Assembly: GCA_948474755.1 (NCBI GenBank)
Contig: CAOLHI010002509.1
Coordinates: 124,001 to 188,000, forward strand
Source: Ctenosaura bakeri
Lineage: Eukaryota > Chordata > Lepidosauria > Squamata > Iguanidae
Length of the DNA: 64,000 nucleotides
Reading direction: 5' to 3'
The notes under the pieces: model-generated
Databases searched by the model: none
Told to the model about the DNA's origin: nothing
What the model saw: only the letters and a program-made list of their open reading frames with translations
Made by a program: the position numbers and the translations under genes
Part shown: in pieces, positions 36,938-48,451 of the stretch
Position numbering within the stretch: position 1 is the stretch's first letter
Layout: each line of letters begins with the position of its first letter

Positions 36938-37661
36938 CTACCGACATTTGATCACCCTAAATCATCCTAAAGGTGAAATATGGAGCAAACAGGGCTTAAA
37001 AAAAATCTTATCTGAGCTTCAGAGAGTCAAAGACTGATGTGAAAATTCATGAGATCTTAATTTCCTATAGCAGATCATTCGGTGACGTTTTGGTTAAACC
37101 ACCTTATACGTGTCCTCATTGCCAAAGAAATATATTGTTCCTTGGGGCTGTTACGTCAATATGTTATTACCTGAGCAGAAATGTGGAAACTGTCTTCTTC
37201 CAATGATACTTCTGGAGAGAAAATTTTGATTCCATCGCATTTAACACCTGGTATTTCAAGTGAACTTTTTTGTTTCGTTTTGTTTTTATGATCTGTTGCT
37301 GGGACTTTCTGCTTGGAATTAATAGAATGTGATGAACAGCTGTCTGGATAGTCCCTTTTTAGCAAAGCTCAGGAAACAGTGTCAAAAATAACAATCCATA
37401 CTGAAAATGTCTTTTTACAGGCCTGAAAATAAGATTTTCTCAATCTTCTCTGTGCAGAATGAAGTTTGGACACCCGAGATAGAGGGAAAAATGTCTGCAT
37501 GATTTACAGGGCAAACTCATCCCTCAAAATATAAATGTGTCTCTTTATATTATGGCAACTAGATGTAAATGCTCTGCCAGGTCCTTTGAGGAAGAATGTC
37601 AATGCCATTTAAAAGTTTTCACACTCTAAACACACTCTTTACTTAGTTTATCGTAAGGTTT

Positions 37662-37785
37662 TGGAACATGTGGCCCTCCAATTTTGGTTAGACTGCAACT
37701 CCCATGATCCCTCACCATTTTCTAGCTAGGACTGTGGAGAGTGGCAGTTTAACAACCTCTGGAGGGCTGTAAATCCCCACCCCTG
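37662..37785. mobile_element. Foldback MITE, 'CCAGATGTTGTTGGACT' family
   Basis: The left arm 'ggaacatgtggccctccaat' and 'gactgcaactcccatgatcc' are mirrored by 'acaacctctggagggctgta'. This is the commonest layout of this lizard foldback element. Confidence 0.75.
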
Positions 37786-38939
37786 TTTTATTCAGCGGGG
37801 TGCTGGGGTAAGTAATGCCACAAAAGTCCTATTCAGGCATTCACTTTGTCATTTGTACAGCTAAATGTGTACAGGCAACAGGGGCTTTCATGAGCATACA
37901 TATGCACCAGCAGAATTCCAGACCTTCATGCATTGAGTCTGAGGTCCAGCTGAATATGATTACCAGCTCCCAGGACTGGGAACCTTGTTTGAATAGAGCT
38001 TCTGGAAGAGGAGACTGGAGGAGGAGACTACTAGCTCCCAGGACTGAAGACCAACAAGGTCAAGTCTGGCAGAAGCAACATACGTTTTCCCTCCCCGTCT
38101 GAAAAAATAAACAGTATTGTGTAAGACAATATCTTTGGCCTAATGTTTTGTCTTAAATGTTGCGTGTTTGTGAATAATCAGAACTGAGCACTAATCTTAA
38201 AATGGGTTCTTTTGTGTCCTGTTCTCTCTCCTATTCCTATGTATCGCTCTTTTAGATAGCTAACTGTCCAGACTTTATACCTATTTCTGAATTGTGGAAA
38301 GTCTGTAGCATTTGGCACCAGCACCATCTAGGGACTATTTCAAGAATCACATGCTTCAAGTGTCACATGTAGGCCTGTCTAAAGCCAAAAATATCCAAAG
38401 GATGATCATTTCCCTGTTCACCTGATCAAAAGATTTTTCAGAAGACAATGGGGATGCCAATGGGAAATGTGGTACAGGAATATAATTTTGAATGTTAAGG
38501 TCATCTTTTGAGAGTACAGAACAAAACAAAACCCTTGGGAAAATATGTAAGTTTGATTCTGCTGGATCTAAATGGCATTCATGGTATAATATATCCATAT
38601 GATATAATATTTCCACTCTGACTTTGTGTATGACTGCCTAACTGGTTGAAAAACATTATTGGATTTTGGTGACGGAAGCAATGTATCACATGTACACTGC
38701 AAGGGCTCCTTCTACATCACACCCAGGGAATTTCTACAGTTTGAACATGGAAGTGTGTGTGTGGTATTAAGTAGGTGCTGAAGAACTGATCCCCCAGACA
38801 GGGAGAGAAAGAGAGATCTGTGCTCAGATATTTATTAGAGATGGAAACAATATTTTTTCAAAAAATCCAAAAATGGTTAAAAACATGTTTCTCAAGTCTC
38901 AGGGAATCCTGGTGATGAGATAGGAATCTCTGCTGTTTG
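37786..38939. other. Intergenic, nothing recognised
   Basis: No gene, RNA or identifiable transposon is seen. Confidence 0.65.
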
Positions 38940-39195
38940 TTCTGCAAAGAATTCACATGCAGGTTTTCTGCACAGATAACAGCATTTTCTGTGCAGGAAG
39001 CAGTGTTTCTGCACCAAAAAATATTTGCTGTTTTCTATGCCAATCCCACATTTGACTTTTGCACAGAGTAGGCCCTGAACTGTGAAGATTCTTATCAGTC
39101 TTCAAAAAGTACGAACACAAAACAAATCAAAACGAAAATTTTCTTGTAGCAGGAAGAGAATTGATAAAATTACTTGATTCTTCCTTCAAGAACTA
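38940..39195 (-). repeat. Unclassified dispersed repeat (TTTTCTGCACAGAAAA family), copy 3
   Basis: Inverted relative to the copies at 10044 and 17690: the 'ttgcagcaagaagaaaattg'-type block is now at the right end (about 39150-39190). Several 'ttttctgcacag' words lie within. It sits about 90 bp left of the GC-rich MITE at 39283. Confidence 0.6.
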
Positions 39196-39282
39196 GTTTA
39201 GCAAAGAATTACATCACTAATATCATGGGATTTAGCATGAGACCCATATAGCTGGCATAAGGGCCAAATTTGCCTGGTCTTA

Positions 39283-39738
39283 GGCCATTTCCACATGAAC
39301 TTAAAGAAACGTTGCAGAGCATCCTCCAGGGAGGACGTCTGCACCTGGGAGCGGACTGGGTCAGACCTACTTAGTGTAGTTCCGTACCTTAGCCCGCTCT
39401 GGAACGACCCAAAGGGGTCGTCCAGCGTGCTTTTGAAAGACTGCTTGAAACAGGTCTTTCAAAAGCACAGAGCGTGCCACCCCGTGCCTGCGCTCCGGTG
39501 CAGATTTGCAGGCTCGCACCAGTGCAAGCCTGCGATCTGCTGGGGGCAGGCTTTTGGCTGGCAAGCTTCAGCAGTTGGTGGAGAGCCTCGATCAACCAGA
39601 AGCTGCCATTTTCATCCCTGGAGCAGTGCGGAGTGGCTGCCACGCACTGCTTCAGACCAGCCTGGACCCAAGCATGCAGCCAAGAAGTCCGGTAAGTACC
39701 GGCACAGGGTGATTCCCTCACCCCGTGCGGAAATGGCC
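39283..39738. mobile_element. GC-rich Harbinger-like MITE, copy 3
   Basis: 456 bp with ends GGCCATTTCCACATG and CGTGCGGAAATGGCC, flanked by TTA on both sides (39280-39282 and 39739-39741). The interior has 'gaggacgtctgcacctggga', an inverted pair around 'gaaagactgctt..caggtctttc', and a 'ggtggagagcctc' block shared with 4248-4703. Open frames on both strands here are composition artefacts. It is the best-preserved member and useful as a reference for the 49,069 insertion. Confidence 0.85.
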
Positions 39739-40325
39739 TTAGAAAATCAGTAAGTATGAGCTTTGACCCAGCAGTTATCACAAGGCTACCATATTGCACT
39801 TTGTTGCATCATGAATTGTGGACAATGTAAAAAATGTCACTGTTGCATGGTTGCAGTTCACTCTCTTACTATGCTGTCCTATGTTTTTCAAACTTGATTT
39901 GTAGAGGAGTTTTAGTGGGGGGAGGAGAGTAAATTGCAGCATTACCTCATCCCATATTGGTGGACAAATACCATTTTCAGTACTCCTGTCTCTAGCAAAA
40001 TATCCCTGTAGGTGACAGCCAGAGAAAGTACTGGTGTATTGACTATCTCATGCAATTCTCCAGACGCTGCTGGATCATAACTCCCACCAGTTCTGGGTCT
40101 CATAGTCTATTGACCAGAGAAACAATGTAAATCATGCAGTAAATAATACAATGCAAGCAAGCAAGCAAGCAAGCAAGGCTTTCCCTGCTTTGGGATGCAA
40201 CCCAGTCTCCCTTGCAGGAACTGACATCAAAGCAGTTCATTCATCCCTCCAGATGTCATCAGCAGAAAACAACAAAATAGGTAGGGCATACACACAGGAA
40301 ATATTGAATTAACATTGCAAGAGAC
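39739..40325. other. Intergenic with short simple repeat
   Basis: Contains (CAAG)n at 40151-40178 and a weak foldback-MITE remnant near 40055-40125. Nothing else is recognised. Confidence 0.65.
40151..40178. repeat. (CAAG)n tetranucleotide repeat
   Basis: Six CAAG units in tandem. Confidence 0.9.
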
Positions 40326-41218
40326 TGTTACCCTGCTTGCTGGGGGTCCCTTAGGGGGGTTCCCAACACCTGTCAAAATCACTTGTGGGGAAAATTAGCT
40401 ATGAGCAGGGTAATTAAGGATCTTTTACCCAATGTTTATGGGGTCAGGCTCAGTCAGAAATCACACAAAAAGGTCCAATAAATGACTTTGTTGAATAGTA
40501 ATAGTTCGTACTAATGCAAACACGCACATACGCATCCAAGGGCTAATAGAAATAAAGAGTGGAAATAAGATAGAGGGATTGTTGAGGGATTCACAGCTTG
40601 GGTAATACTGCACCTCCTTCTGAAGTCCTTGGTCCAGGAAGCAGCGATCGAACACCAGCTCAGTGAAGAAACACTGGGGAGGGAGAGGGACCGGTCAATC
40701 GATATAACCAGGAGGCATCATCCTTGCCTCGCCTTTCTCTCCTGCCTAACTAGCCCTAAAACAGGGACTATTTGTAGGAAAAATTTACTTTAAAGGCAAA
40801 TCCTCTCCCGGGGAAAACAAACAGGGACAGAAAAGAAAAACAACTCCATACCTGGCATTTCTCTGATATCAGAAGATAACAAGGTGTCATCCCAGTAACA
40901 GGATCTTTCTCCGCTTTGAGGCTGTGGTGTGAGTTTCTGGAGATGGATTTGATAAGGTTTTATTGCTTCCAGTGCCCAACTTTCCAGGAACACTTTTACT
41001 CCCTTCAAGTGGACTCTTTAAAGGTTAAGGACCTTTTGTCCACCATGTGGTGTCACAACATGAGGTCTCCTATGGCTACATGACTGGGGATTTTACTGGC
41101 CTGATCTGGTTTGTTTGATTGTACGACTGTTATTGCCTACATGCACATTTGAGTGACCTCTCTGGTGGGTTAGATTAATTTTATATCAAAGTTGTAGACC
41201 CCAGGACAGGGTTTACCA
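40326..41218 (-). mobile_element. Solo LTR-like element, copy 1
   Basis: 893 bp whose ends are TGTTACCCTG and CAGGGTTTACCA, an imperfect TG...CA inverted pair as in LTRs. It aligns end to end with 46879-47768 (890 bp). On the minus strand an AATAAA lies about 150 bp before the end, as expected for the R-U5 part of an LTR; that sets the orientation. No gag, pol or env sequence adjoins it, so it is a solo LTR or an LTR-like repeat. No clear target duplication was found. Class (ERV or Gypsy) cannot be told by eye. Confidence 0.65.
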
Positions 41219-41456
41219 AGGGGGCAACAAGAACTTTGTTCTAATGAGACTTAAAGTGGTCTTCCTCATTGGTGGATAATATATGACTATTCAAAGTGCT
41301 GTGTAGAGCATCCTTTTAAAATTCAACTTCCAGCTGTGCTTCTGGAAAGCCAAAAATGAAACAGCACCATGAATTGAACCTAGAGGTAATCAAGAAGCTC
41401 ATTTAGTCGTTGGAGAGTCAGCTTTCTTTTCCAATCATATTCTGAGTTTCATGAAT
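41219..41456. other. Intergenic, nothing recognised
   Basis: Short interval between the LTR-like element and a CORE-SINE. Confidence 0.6.
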
Positions 41457-41650
41457 TGTTGTTGTTGTGTGCCTTCAAGTCATTTCTGACTTATGGTGAC
41501 CCTAAGGCAAACCTAGCATGGAGTTTTCTGGAGCTGAGAGTGTGTGATACACCCAGTGTCAGCCAGTGGGTTTCCATGGCTGAACAGGGAATTGAAATCT
41601 TGTCTCCAGGGTCATAGACTAATGTTCAAGCCACTACACCACATAGTGGT
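41457..41650 (-). mobile_element. CORE/MIR-like tRNA-derived SINE
   Basis: Begins on the plus strand with (GTT)n and 'gtgtgccttcaagtcatttc' and ends with 'tcaagccactacaccacata', so it is on the minus strand. Confidence 0.87.
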
Positions 41651-41876
41651 CCCTAAACCAGGGATAGGGAATGTACTGTGGTCCATAGTCTCGATTATAC
41701 CTCTTAGCATTCTCCATTTGGACTGAAGCTTCATTTGCAGCTATCTCTAATTAGTGATTGAAGAAAAGATTTAAAAACTGGGGATGTTGCTCAAAGAAAC
41801 TAAGCAAAGCAGAAATTTTGCTAGAAGGAACTAAGTTTGTAGCCCAAGATTTTTTTTTTTTTGTACTGGGACTTTG

Positions 41877-42160
41877 TGTTGCTGTTGCTGCTGCTACTGT
41901 TGTTGATGATGACGACGTTATTGTTGCTGTTGTGTTCTTTCAATTTGTTTCCAACTTATGATGATCTTAAGGAGAACCTATCATGAGGTTTTTGTGGCAA
42001 GATTTGTTCAGAGGGGGTTTGCCTTTGTCTTCTTCTGCTGCTGAAAGAGTGTGACTTGCCCGAAAGTCACCCCAGTGGATTTCCATCACCTATTGGGGAC
42101 TTGAACCCTGGCCTCCAAAGTTGTAATCCAACACTCAAATCACTACACTATGCTGGCTCT
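41877..42160 (-). mobile_element. CORE/MIR-like tRNA-derived SINE with long triplet tail
   Basis: A GTT/GCT/GAT triplet tail is followed by 'tttccaacttatgatgatct', the full core ('agagtgtgacttgcccgaaa') and the tRNA-like end 'cactacactatgctggctct'. Full length, minus strand. Confidence 0.87.
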
Positions 42161-43710
42161 TTGTACTAGGACTTACTTCTGTTAAATAGACATGCATGGA
42201 ACTAAGTCATATTTTTGTACAGCTATTTTTGATGCCTGCCAACTGCTAATGACCAATAAGTTGTTGGTAGTCAAATTCTCAAATAATGATCAATATCCTT
42301 TGGTGGGCCAACCAGTTCCTTATATGTGTTTTTTTTTTAAAGTAAGTCAAAGCAGATGTAAATTGAATTGGCATGCTGGACCATATTTATGGCTGCTTTG
42401 TGCCACTGAAGCAACATGAAAGCACATGTTGGTGTATATTGGCTCTGATCCAAGGCCTCTCATCCAAATGTAGCTTTTAAGAGACTGGCAACACTTTCAT
42501 CATGATTTAAAGCAGTTATTTCTTTTGGCAAGTCATTGCCCATGAAATCGTGTATATGAATTTATGAGTGATACTACGATCCTTAGGTTCAGCTGCATTC
42601 AGCAGCAAGTACCAGCTTGGTTGGGAGCAATTAATGTAAAGATAATTGCCCCAAGAGTGGGGATTTCTTAAAACTCTTGGCAACAGGCTCAGAAAACTTT
42701 CATTCAACATGAGTTGTATAATTTCTAGGAGTTCTTCTGGCTGGCTTTGGAGCTGGCTAAAAGGAGGACGAATCTGTTTCTGGATAGCTTTGTAATCTCC
42801 TCCTCCCATCATGGATTTAGCTTTTGCAGTTTTTGACACCAGTAAATAAATGAGCATGGGGCGTGTTCTACTTCGTTGCTTCTTCAAACTGAGGGCAACA
42901 TTGGAAACATTAGACTTTTTCACTCTTTTTGGTGAAAATAGAATCAGCATCAAAGAACATTTGTGATTCCATATATCAGCCAAAGGTAGTGCTGGAGTCC
43001 ACATCCAAACCACTCTTATGTGTCTGATGTCTGTTGGTTCCTGCTAATTCTAAATAATGAGGGAATGGAGTTAGGGCTAGATGAGAATTTTCTCTCTCTC
43101 TTTTTTTAATAAAAACTTCTTGAAATTTGGAAAATGCTTCAAAATGTAATCGAAAGGATTTGATTTTTTTTTTTTAAATGAATGTGGGACAGAGTGAACC
43201 TGAAAGATTTGTCTGGAAGCAGCAGAGAAGCTTGGCGTGCATGAAAGGGGGGTGGGAGGGAGCAGGGCTATGGTGCAGGGGCATGGCCATGGTGTGTGAG
43301 GGCATGGCTGTGGCATGTGGGGGCGTGGCTACAAGCCAGGATGCCCCAAAAGCATTGTTGCTAGGGGCGACATCACTCCCCCTATCCCTATGCAACTGTC
43401 AAGAAGATGGTTTTGAATACTTAGCTCTTAAAATATGGCTTTGAATTCACTGGTATTTGACATGTTTGTAGTGTTGGGCTGGCCTTGCAACCTCTTCCCC
43501 CAGCCCACCCCAGACAGGCTCTTCATCTTTAATAGCAACATGGAAAGCATCTACAACATGGTCATCTCAGCACTGCGGTTAGGTGTCATGTGACAGGATC
43601 TGTCTCATTTGCATCCGTTTATTTGACCATCTGAAGCAAACAGAGCTCTGATCAGCAGCTGAGATAAAAATGCATATATCAGGATACATAGATCCAGCTA
43701 CTGCTATGTG
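42161..43710. other. Intergenic with an unexplained 165-codon open frame
   Basis: Mostly unclassified sequence. The minus-strand frame 42516-43013 starts with ATG and is open for 165 codons, but shows no domain I recognise, no promoter and no splice context. Chance or an old pseudogene are equally likely. The segment near 43240-43330 is a GCATGG-rich degenerate repeat. Confidence 0.5.
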
Positions 43711-43944
43711 AGGCCATGTGGTACAGTATTCTGAATGTTGGACCAGGACCAAGGGATATCAGGGGTCAAATCCTTGCTTGACCATGGAACCCCACTGGGT
43801 GACCTCTGACAAGTGACATTCTCTTAACTTCTGAGGAAGGCAATGGCAAACCCCCTCTGAACAAATCTTCCCAAGAAAACCCCAAGACAGGTTCATTTTA
43901 GGGTCATGTAAAAGATTAGAAATTACTGGAAGGCACATACACAC
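43711..43944 (+). mobile_element. CORE/MIR-like tRNA-derived SINE
   Basis: Head 'ggccatgtggtacagtattc' with box-B-like 'ggggtcaaatccttg', core 'ctgaggaaggcaatggcaaa', and tail ending 'ggaaggcacatacacac'. Plus strand. Confidence 0.85.
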
Positions 43945-44018
43945 TGAAATGTGAGGCTGGTCCTTAGGGATCTGTGGATAATTTGCTCCATCAAGTATTT
44001 TCTTCCCCCCTCCCTTTT

Positions 44019-44164
44019 GGGGCCATTTCCGTACTAGACTGTTATAGTGCTATGATTCCACTTTCAACATCCTATGGAATTCTACGGTTTGCAGTTTCAG
44101 GAGGGGCCATAGGTTGTTGAAAGTGGAATCATAGCACTATAACAGTCTAGTGAAGAAATGGCCT
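44019..44164. mobile_element. Foldback MITE, GGCCATTTCC family, copy 3 (internally deleted)
   Basis: The ends GGGGCCATTTCCGTACTA and TAGTGAAGAAATGGCC are kept, but the centre is about 50 bp shorter than in sister copies. Confidence 0.8.
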
Positions 44165-44640
44165 TGACCATCCCCTCCCTTTTTATAGATTTATCTTATT
44201 TACAGTTACCAGAAATGAGCATGGACTTCCTATGCAATTGTGGTTGGAAATCTTTATACTTCACCATCTGCACTTGCCTTCCATCAGGGAAGAAAAGACG
44301 CTCACCAACATGCACACATTTTCTAAAATGTGAACAAAAAGCGTACATATTTTTAAAAGACACAGGAACAGGCTTTAGTCAAAGAGTGATATTGTCCAAA
44401 AGTGCATGGAATTGGAAAAGAATTGAAAACTAATACTCCTACTAATATTTTTTTTGTCTGGGGAGGTGGTTCCATAGAACTGGAGCAGAAGTTGCTTGTT
44501 ATTAAAACGGGTATCACCCCCACCCCCAAAAAGGACAGAGAAATATTAGACCCACTACCAACTAGTTCTACCTCAGCCTCCACAATACATTTTTGACACT
44601 ATTTGAATGACTGTAAGGCCCAAATGACAGTCATTTTGGA

Positions 44641-44806
44641 GCTGTAGTTTGAGCATTGGATTATGACCCTCAAGACCAGGGTTCCATTCTCCATTCAGCC
44701 ATGGAAACTACTGGATATCACACACTCTCAGCCCCAGAAAACACTGTGATAGATTGATTTATAGGTCATCATAAATTGGAAATGACTTACATAGAACACC
44801 AACAAA
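44641..44806 (+). mobile_element. CORE/MIR-like tRNA-derived SINE
   Basis: 'gtttgagcattggattatga' head, 'agggttccattctcc' box-B-like block, and tail 'aaattggaaatgacttacat' with 'accaacaaag'. It abuts the 5S-derived SINE to its right. Confidence 0.82.
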
Positions 44807-44825
44807 GGCCTAAGTATCCCAAAGA

Positions 44826-45044
44826 CACTAGAACCTAGCTGATCTTGGAAGCTAAGCAAGGTCAGCCATGGTTAGTTAGTACTTGGATGGGAGACCAGCA
44901 ATGAATACCAGTGCTTTAGGTTATATTTCAGAGGAAGGAACTGGCAAAGTCACCTCTGAGTATTCCTTGCCTAAGAAAATCATATGAAATTCCTTGGGTC
45001 ACCATAAGTTGACAGGTGACCTGAAGACATATATACACACACAA
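44826..45044 (+). mobile_element. 5S-rRNA-derived SINE (SINE3-type)
   Basis: The head, about 44826-44925, is recognisably 5S rRNA: 'gctgatcttggaagctaagc', 'aggtcagccatggttag' and 'tagtacttggatgggagacc' match the internal control region used by TFIIIA and RNA polymerase III. The body 'ggcaaagtcacctctgagta' and tail 'ccataagttgacaggtgacc' then 'tgaagacatatatacacaca' follow, ending in an AC repeat. The tail has the same design as the tail of the tRNA-headed CORE-SINEs. Mutations, including a TTAG duplication in the head, show this copy is old. Confidence 0.88.
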
Positions 45045-46878
45045 GAGGCTCTTATTCATAACCATCTGGGTATAATGATTCATTCATCTTTTGTATACAA
45101 ATTGAAGCATAGATGCCACAGTAAATTAATTCCTCCACAAATTAATTCCTCTAAATGTATCTCCTTTCCACTGAAGACACCATTTTAAGAATAATACTAA
45201 AATACTAAAAATAATACTAAAAGCTTTGCTTGAGCCACACTTGAACAGGGATTTGAACATCTCTGAATCTGAATTACATTGTGTTTCTTTGAATCTCATC
45301 TGCATTTTTGTCCCTGCTTTGTTTTGTATCAGATTGCAAGACTTAAATTTTTCTTCCTGTATGGAAATTTATGTACATTTTGATAAATATCTTTTTTAAA
45401 TATATGTCTTTAAGCATTGACTAAAGCATGTTTGTGTACACCTTTCAAGGATTTTCTTTTTTAGTTGTGCACTTTACGGGAAACCAAGAGTTACGCATGT
45501 ATTTTTGTTAAGAGTCTCATAGGCAACCGAGTAGTGTCATCAAAAATCAGTTACTGAAAACTTGTTTTCCATTTGTATGCATGATAGTGCACTCAGCGAT
45601 TCCATACCCATCTTTTATTCCCATCAGCACCAGCCATGATGGCCAATGAGCAGAAATGATCGGGTTTGTAGTCCAGCAATATCTGGAGGATTATATCCTC
45701 CACCTCTGTTATGAACAGTGACCTTGGAGTATGGATCTCCAGTTTCAGATTAAGGACCATTAGTGTTTTGCAATTCCATGATAGACTACAAGGCCACTTT
45801 GTGTGCTTTTGTAGCTGTGTCTTTTGCTGTTGACATCTATTTATGAAAATCCAAAATGGTGGCAGCAGTCCAAGTAATGGGTTGACCAGCTGGTATGGTT
45901 TCTAAATGGAAATATACATAACATCTACCAGAAGAATTTCTTGGACTGAACAGCTGCTAACTGGCATGAGAAGGAAAACAGATGGGCATCTGTGAGAAAC
46001 TCTGAGGATTAGGAGTGGTCTCTTGATCCAAATGGCTAGAGAATAACTGGCTGAGAGTCTTAAATATTGTATACATCTGATGAGAAATTGTGCAGAACAC
46101 ATCTCATCATCCCCTGAACAGAACTCATTATGAGAACCGGCTTAACAGAATTCTTTGTGGGAACTTCTCCCCTGTTTGTTGTGTTTTCTTGCAGCTGTGT
46201 GGGTTTAGGAAAAAACGGACTCTGAACATTGATTCTGGAATAATTCTAGAGGGCATTGGCAGTATTCAAGTAGAATAAGAGAGCACTTAGGATACAGTGG
46301 TATCCTGAAATATACAAGCCATTACATTACCTAGCACAGTTTGTCAATCTCTACAGAATCTATGAAGGGATGAACCATTCAACAGCATATAAAATCTTGG
46401 GGTGAGTTGCTGCTCCTCCAACTCTGCAGTAATTCTGAAGCCTGCTATTTGAATGGAATGTTTTTCATCAGAAAAGCACTTGTTCTAAAATGCACACATA
46501 GTTTGAGCCTAGTATAATTAATGCAATATTACGCTTTACATTGTGCTCTAGAATAACATAAGTCAAAAGCGGGTGGGGGGGAGAAGGAGCTGGACACAGA
46601 GGCAGCAAAATTTAGCAATGGTCCTTGGAAGAGGAGCTCTTTGAAAATAAACCAGGATTATTCTAAATCAAAGGAGGACAACTGCAATTGGTCTGGGGTC
46701 CACTTTCCCCTTGCTGTGAATGGGGAAAACCCCCCAGAAACAACTGATAGTTTTGAAAAGGGGGCCCCCAGCAAAATGTTTAAAATTTGAGCTGTCATTC
46801 CTGGAGGTTTCCAGAATGGCTAAATTGCCATTTTTTTTCTGAACAGTTACTTCTTGGGGAGTCTGGGCTGGTGTGAAG
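45045..46878. other. Intergenic, mostly unclassified
   Basis: Contains a half foldback MITE (45609-45710). The stretch 46670-46860 resembles an old dispersed repeat also hinted at near 6100 and 33957. No gene is seen. Confidence 0.6.
45609..45710. mobile_element. Foldback MITE, 'CCAGATGTTGTTGGACT' family (partial)
   Basis: 'cccatcagcaccagccatga' is followed by 'tttgtagtccagcaatatct' and 'ggaggatta'. The left outer arm is missing. Confidence 0.65.
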
Positions 46879-47768
46879 TGTTACCCTGATTTCTGCGGTC
46901 CCTTGGGGGACACCTCAGTGCGCTTCACGTGATAGGGAATGGAAACTATCCAGAGCACAAGCTATAGCAATGCAAGAGGCAGGGTAACCTAGAGGGGTCT
47001 TTTTACCCAGTTTTTACGAGGTCAGGCCAAGCCAAAAACCAAACCAAAATGTCCAATAAATAATTTTATTGAATGAAAATCTCACGTAGCAACGCAATCA
47101 CTCACATGCACCCAAGAGCTATTAAGAAGCAAAAGAGAGGAAATTGGACAGGGGGGTACTGAAGGAGTGTAGTTGGGGTAATACTGCACTTTTCCTGAAG
47201 TCCTGGGTCCAGGAAGGCAGTGGAGAAGTGGGGCTCAGCATGGAGAGGGCTGAGAGGATCACTCAACAGCCAGATAAACAGTCTGCTGGGATGAGTGGGA
47301 GTGATCCAAAGAACTGCTCAAAAACTGGGACTATTTGTAGGGGAAAAGGTACCTGGAGGGCTAATCCTTTCCCAGGGAGAACAATGGGTGTTGGAGCAAT
47401 AACGAAGCTCCACCATGGTAATTTCCTTTGTGTGATGGGATTGCAAGGTGTTGCCAAAGTCTCAGGATCTTCAGCTGTGTTAGTTTGTGGTGTGACTTCA
47501 TGTAAATGGTCCTTGCCTGATGGAATATTTGCTCAACTTGGGGCAAACACTCTAATCCCCTCAAGTTGGCATCTCGGGGCTGAGGACTGTTTATTGTGAG
47601 TTTACACATCTTCAGGTCTCCTGGGGCTACATGACTGGGGATTTTACTGGCCTGACCTGGTTTTCGATCTTTGACCATTGCTGCCTACGTGCCCATCCGG
47701 GTGACCTCTCAGGCAGATTGAATCATATTTTAGTATCAAAATTTTAGACCTCGGGACAGGGTTTACCA
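46879..47768 (-). mobile_element. Solo LTR-like element, copy 2
   Basis: 890 bp with ends TGTTACCCTG and GGGTTTACCA. It is colinear with copy 1 through shared blocks such as 'gtccaataaat', 'gggtaatactgcac', 'cctgaagtcctgggtccagg', 'actatttgtagg' and 'tcctggggctacatgactgg' (a related form in copy 1). The minus strand has AATAAA near its 3' end. The open frames of about 100-150 codons in it are not conserved between copies and are incidental. Confidence 0.65.
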
Positions 47769-47861
47769 GTGAGATAACAGAAGGACTGGAAAAAAAAGTG
47801 GCTTTGGGGAACACCCATAGCCCAAAGGCTGCACTTTACCACCCTTACCCTATATTACTTA

Positions 47862-48054
47862 GGCCATTTCCGCATGACACTGTTATAGTGCTATTATTCT
47901 GCTTTCAACATCCTATGGAATCCTGGGGTTTGCAGTTTAGGGAGGGGCCTTTAGAATTCTTAGCCAGAGAGCTCTTTGGCCTACAGACTCCAGAATTCCA
48001 CACAAGGTTGAATGTGGAATAATAGCACTATAACAGTGTTGTGCAGAAATTGGC
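47862..48054. mobile_element. Foldback MITE, GGCCATTTCC family, copy 4
   Basis: Ends GGCCATTTCCGCATGACAC and GTGTTGTGCAGAAATTGGC, flanked by TTA on both sides (47859-47861 and 48055-48057). Full palindromic layout, 193 bp. Confidence 0.85.
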
Positions 48055-48084
48055 TTAGATTACAGATCAAGAGAACAAAAACTA

Positions 48085-48260
48085 TTGTTGTTGTTATATT
48101 TATTTATCTCCTGCTTCTTCCCCAAAATTGGGATTCAAAGCAGCTCACCATTTTAAAAAAATACAACTAAAAACATACAAAAGTGAATATTAAAATGGAA
48201 TTAAGCTATTCACAATATTAAAACAATAACACCTCAATAAGGAATAAAAATGCAATAAAA
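48085..48260 (-). mobile_element. CR1/L2-like LINE 3' end
   Basis: 'tatttatttatctcctgctt' followed by 'ggattcaaagcagctcacc' is the reverse complement of the usual 'ggtgagctgc...ataaataaata' terminus. A-rich sequence follows on the plus strand. Confidence 0.65.
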
Positions 48261-48380
48261 AAGATTTAAAAAGATAAAAAGCTAGAATGGCAGGGAAAAT
48301 GGAACTAGACATGAATGTGTATTATGTATTATGTGAGTGAAACCTTATCTCTGGATGTGCTCTTAGCCCAGTTTAACATT

Positions 48381-48451
48381 CTCCCATTGTGCATGACTAC
48401 ATGTGAGGTGTGGTAATGATGGGTAGAAGTGGCTTTTGCAATTAAGCTCAT
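48381..48451 (+). repeat. 71-bp donor copy of an inverted duplication
   Basis: Runs from 'ctcccattgtgcatgactac' to 'attaagctcat'. It is present in reverse complement at 49069-49139 with only two mismatches in 71 bp. Confidence 0.9.

Larger units (their letters stand above)
33921..37661. other. Intergenic, mostly unclassified
   Basis: Contains a CORE-SINE tail remnant at 34603-34646, a poly-T tract near 35732, a weak foldback-MITE remnant near 35490-35580 and an AATA-type simple repeat at 36898-36937. The minus-strand frame at 35169-35435 has an 'FGFKITWEK' stretch reminiscent of a reverse transcriptase but is too short to call. No gene is seen. Confidence 0.65.

Noticed and set aside
39295..39799. 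Overlapping open frames of 136-152 codons on both strands
   Set aside because: They lie in the GC-rich MITE at 39283-39738 and reflect few AT-rich stops; sister copies do not keep the frames.
44826..44925. 5S rRNA gene
   Set aside because: It has mutations, a TTAG duplication and a SINE body and tail attached, so it is a retroposon head and not a functional 5S gene.
47144..47599. 151-codon plus-strand open frame
   Set aside because: It lies inside an LTR-like repeat and is not open in the other copy.
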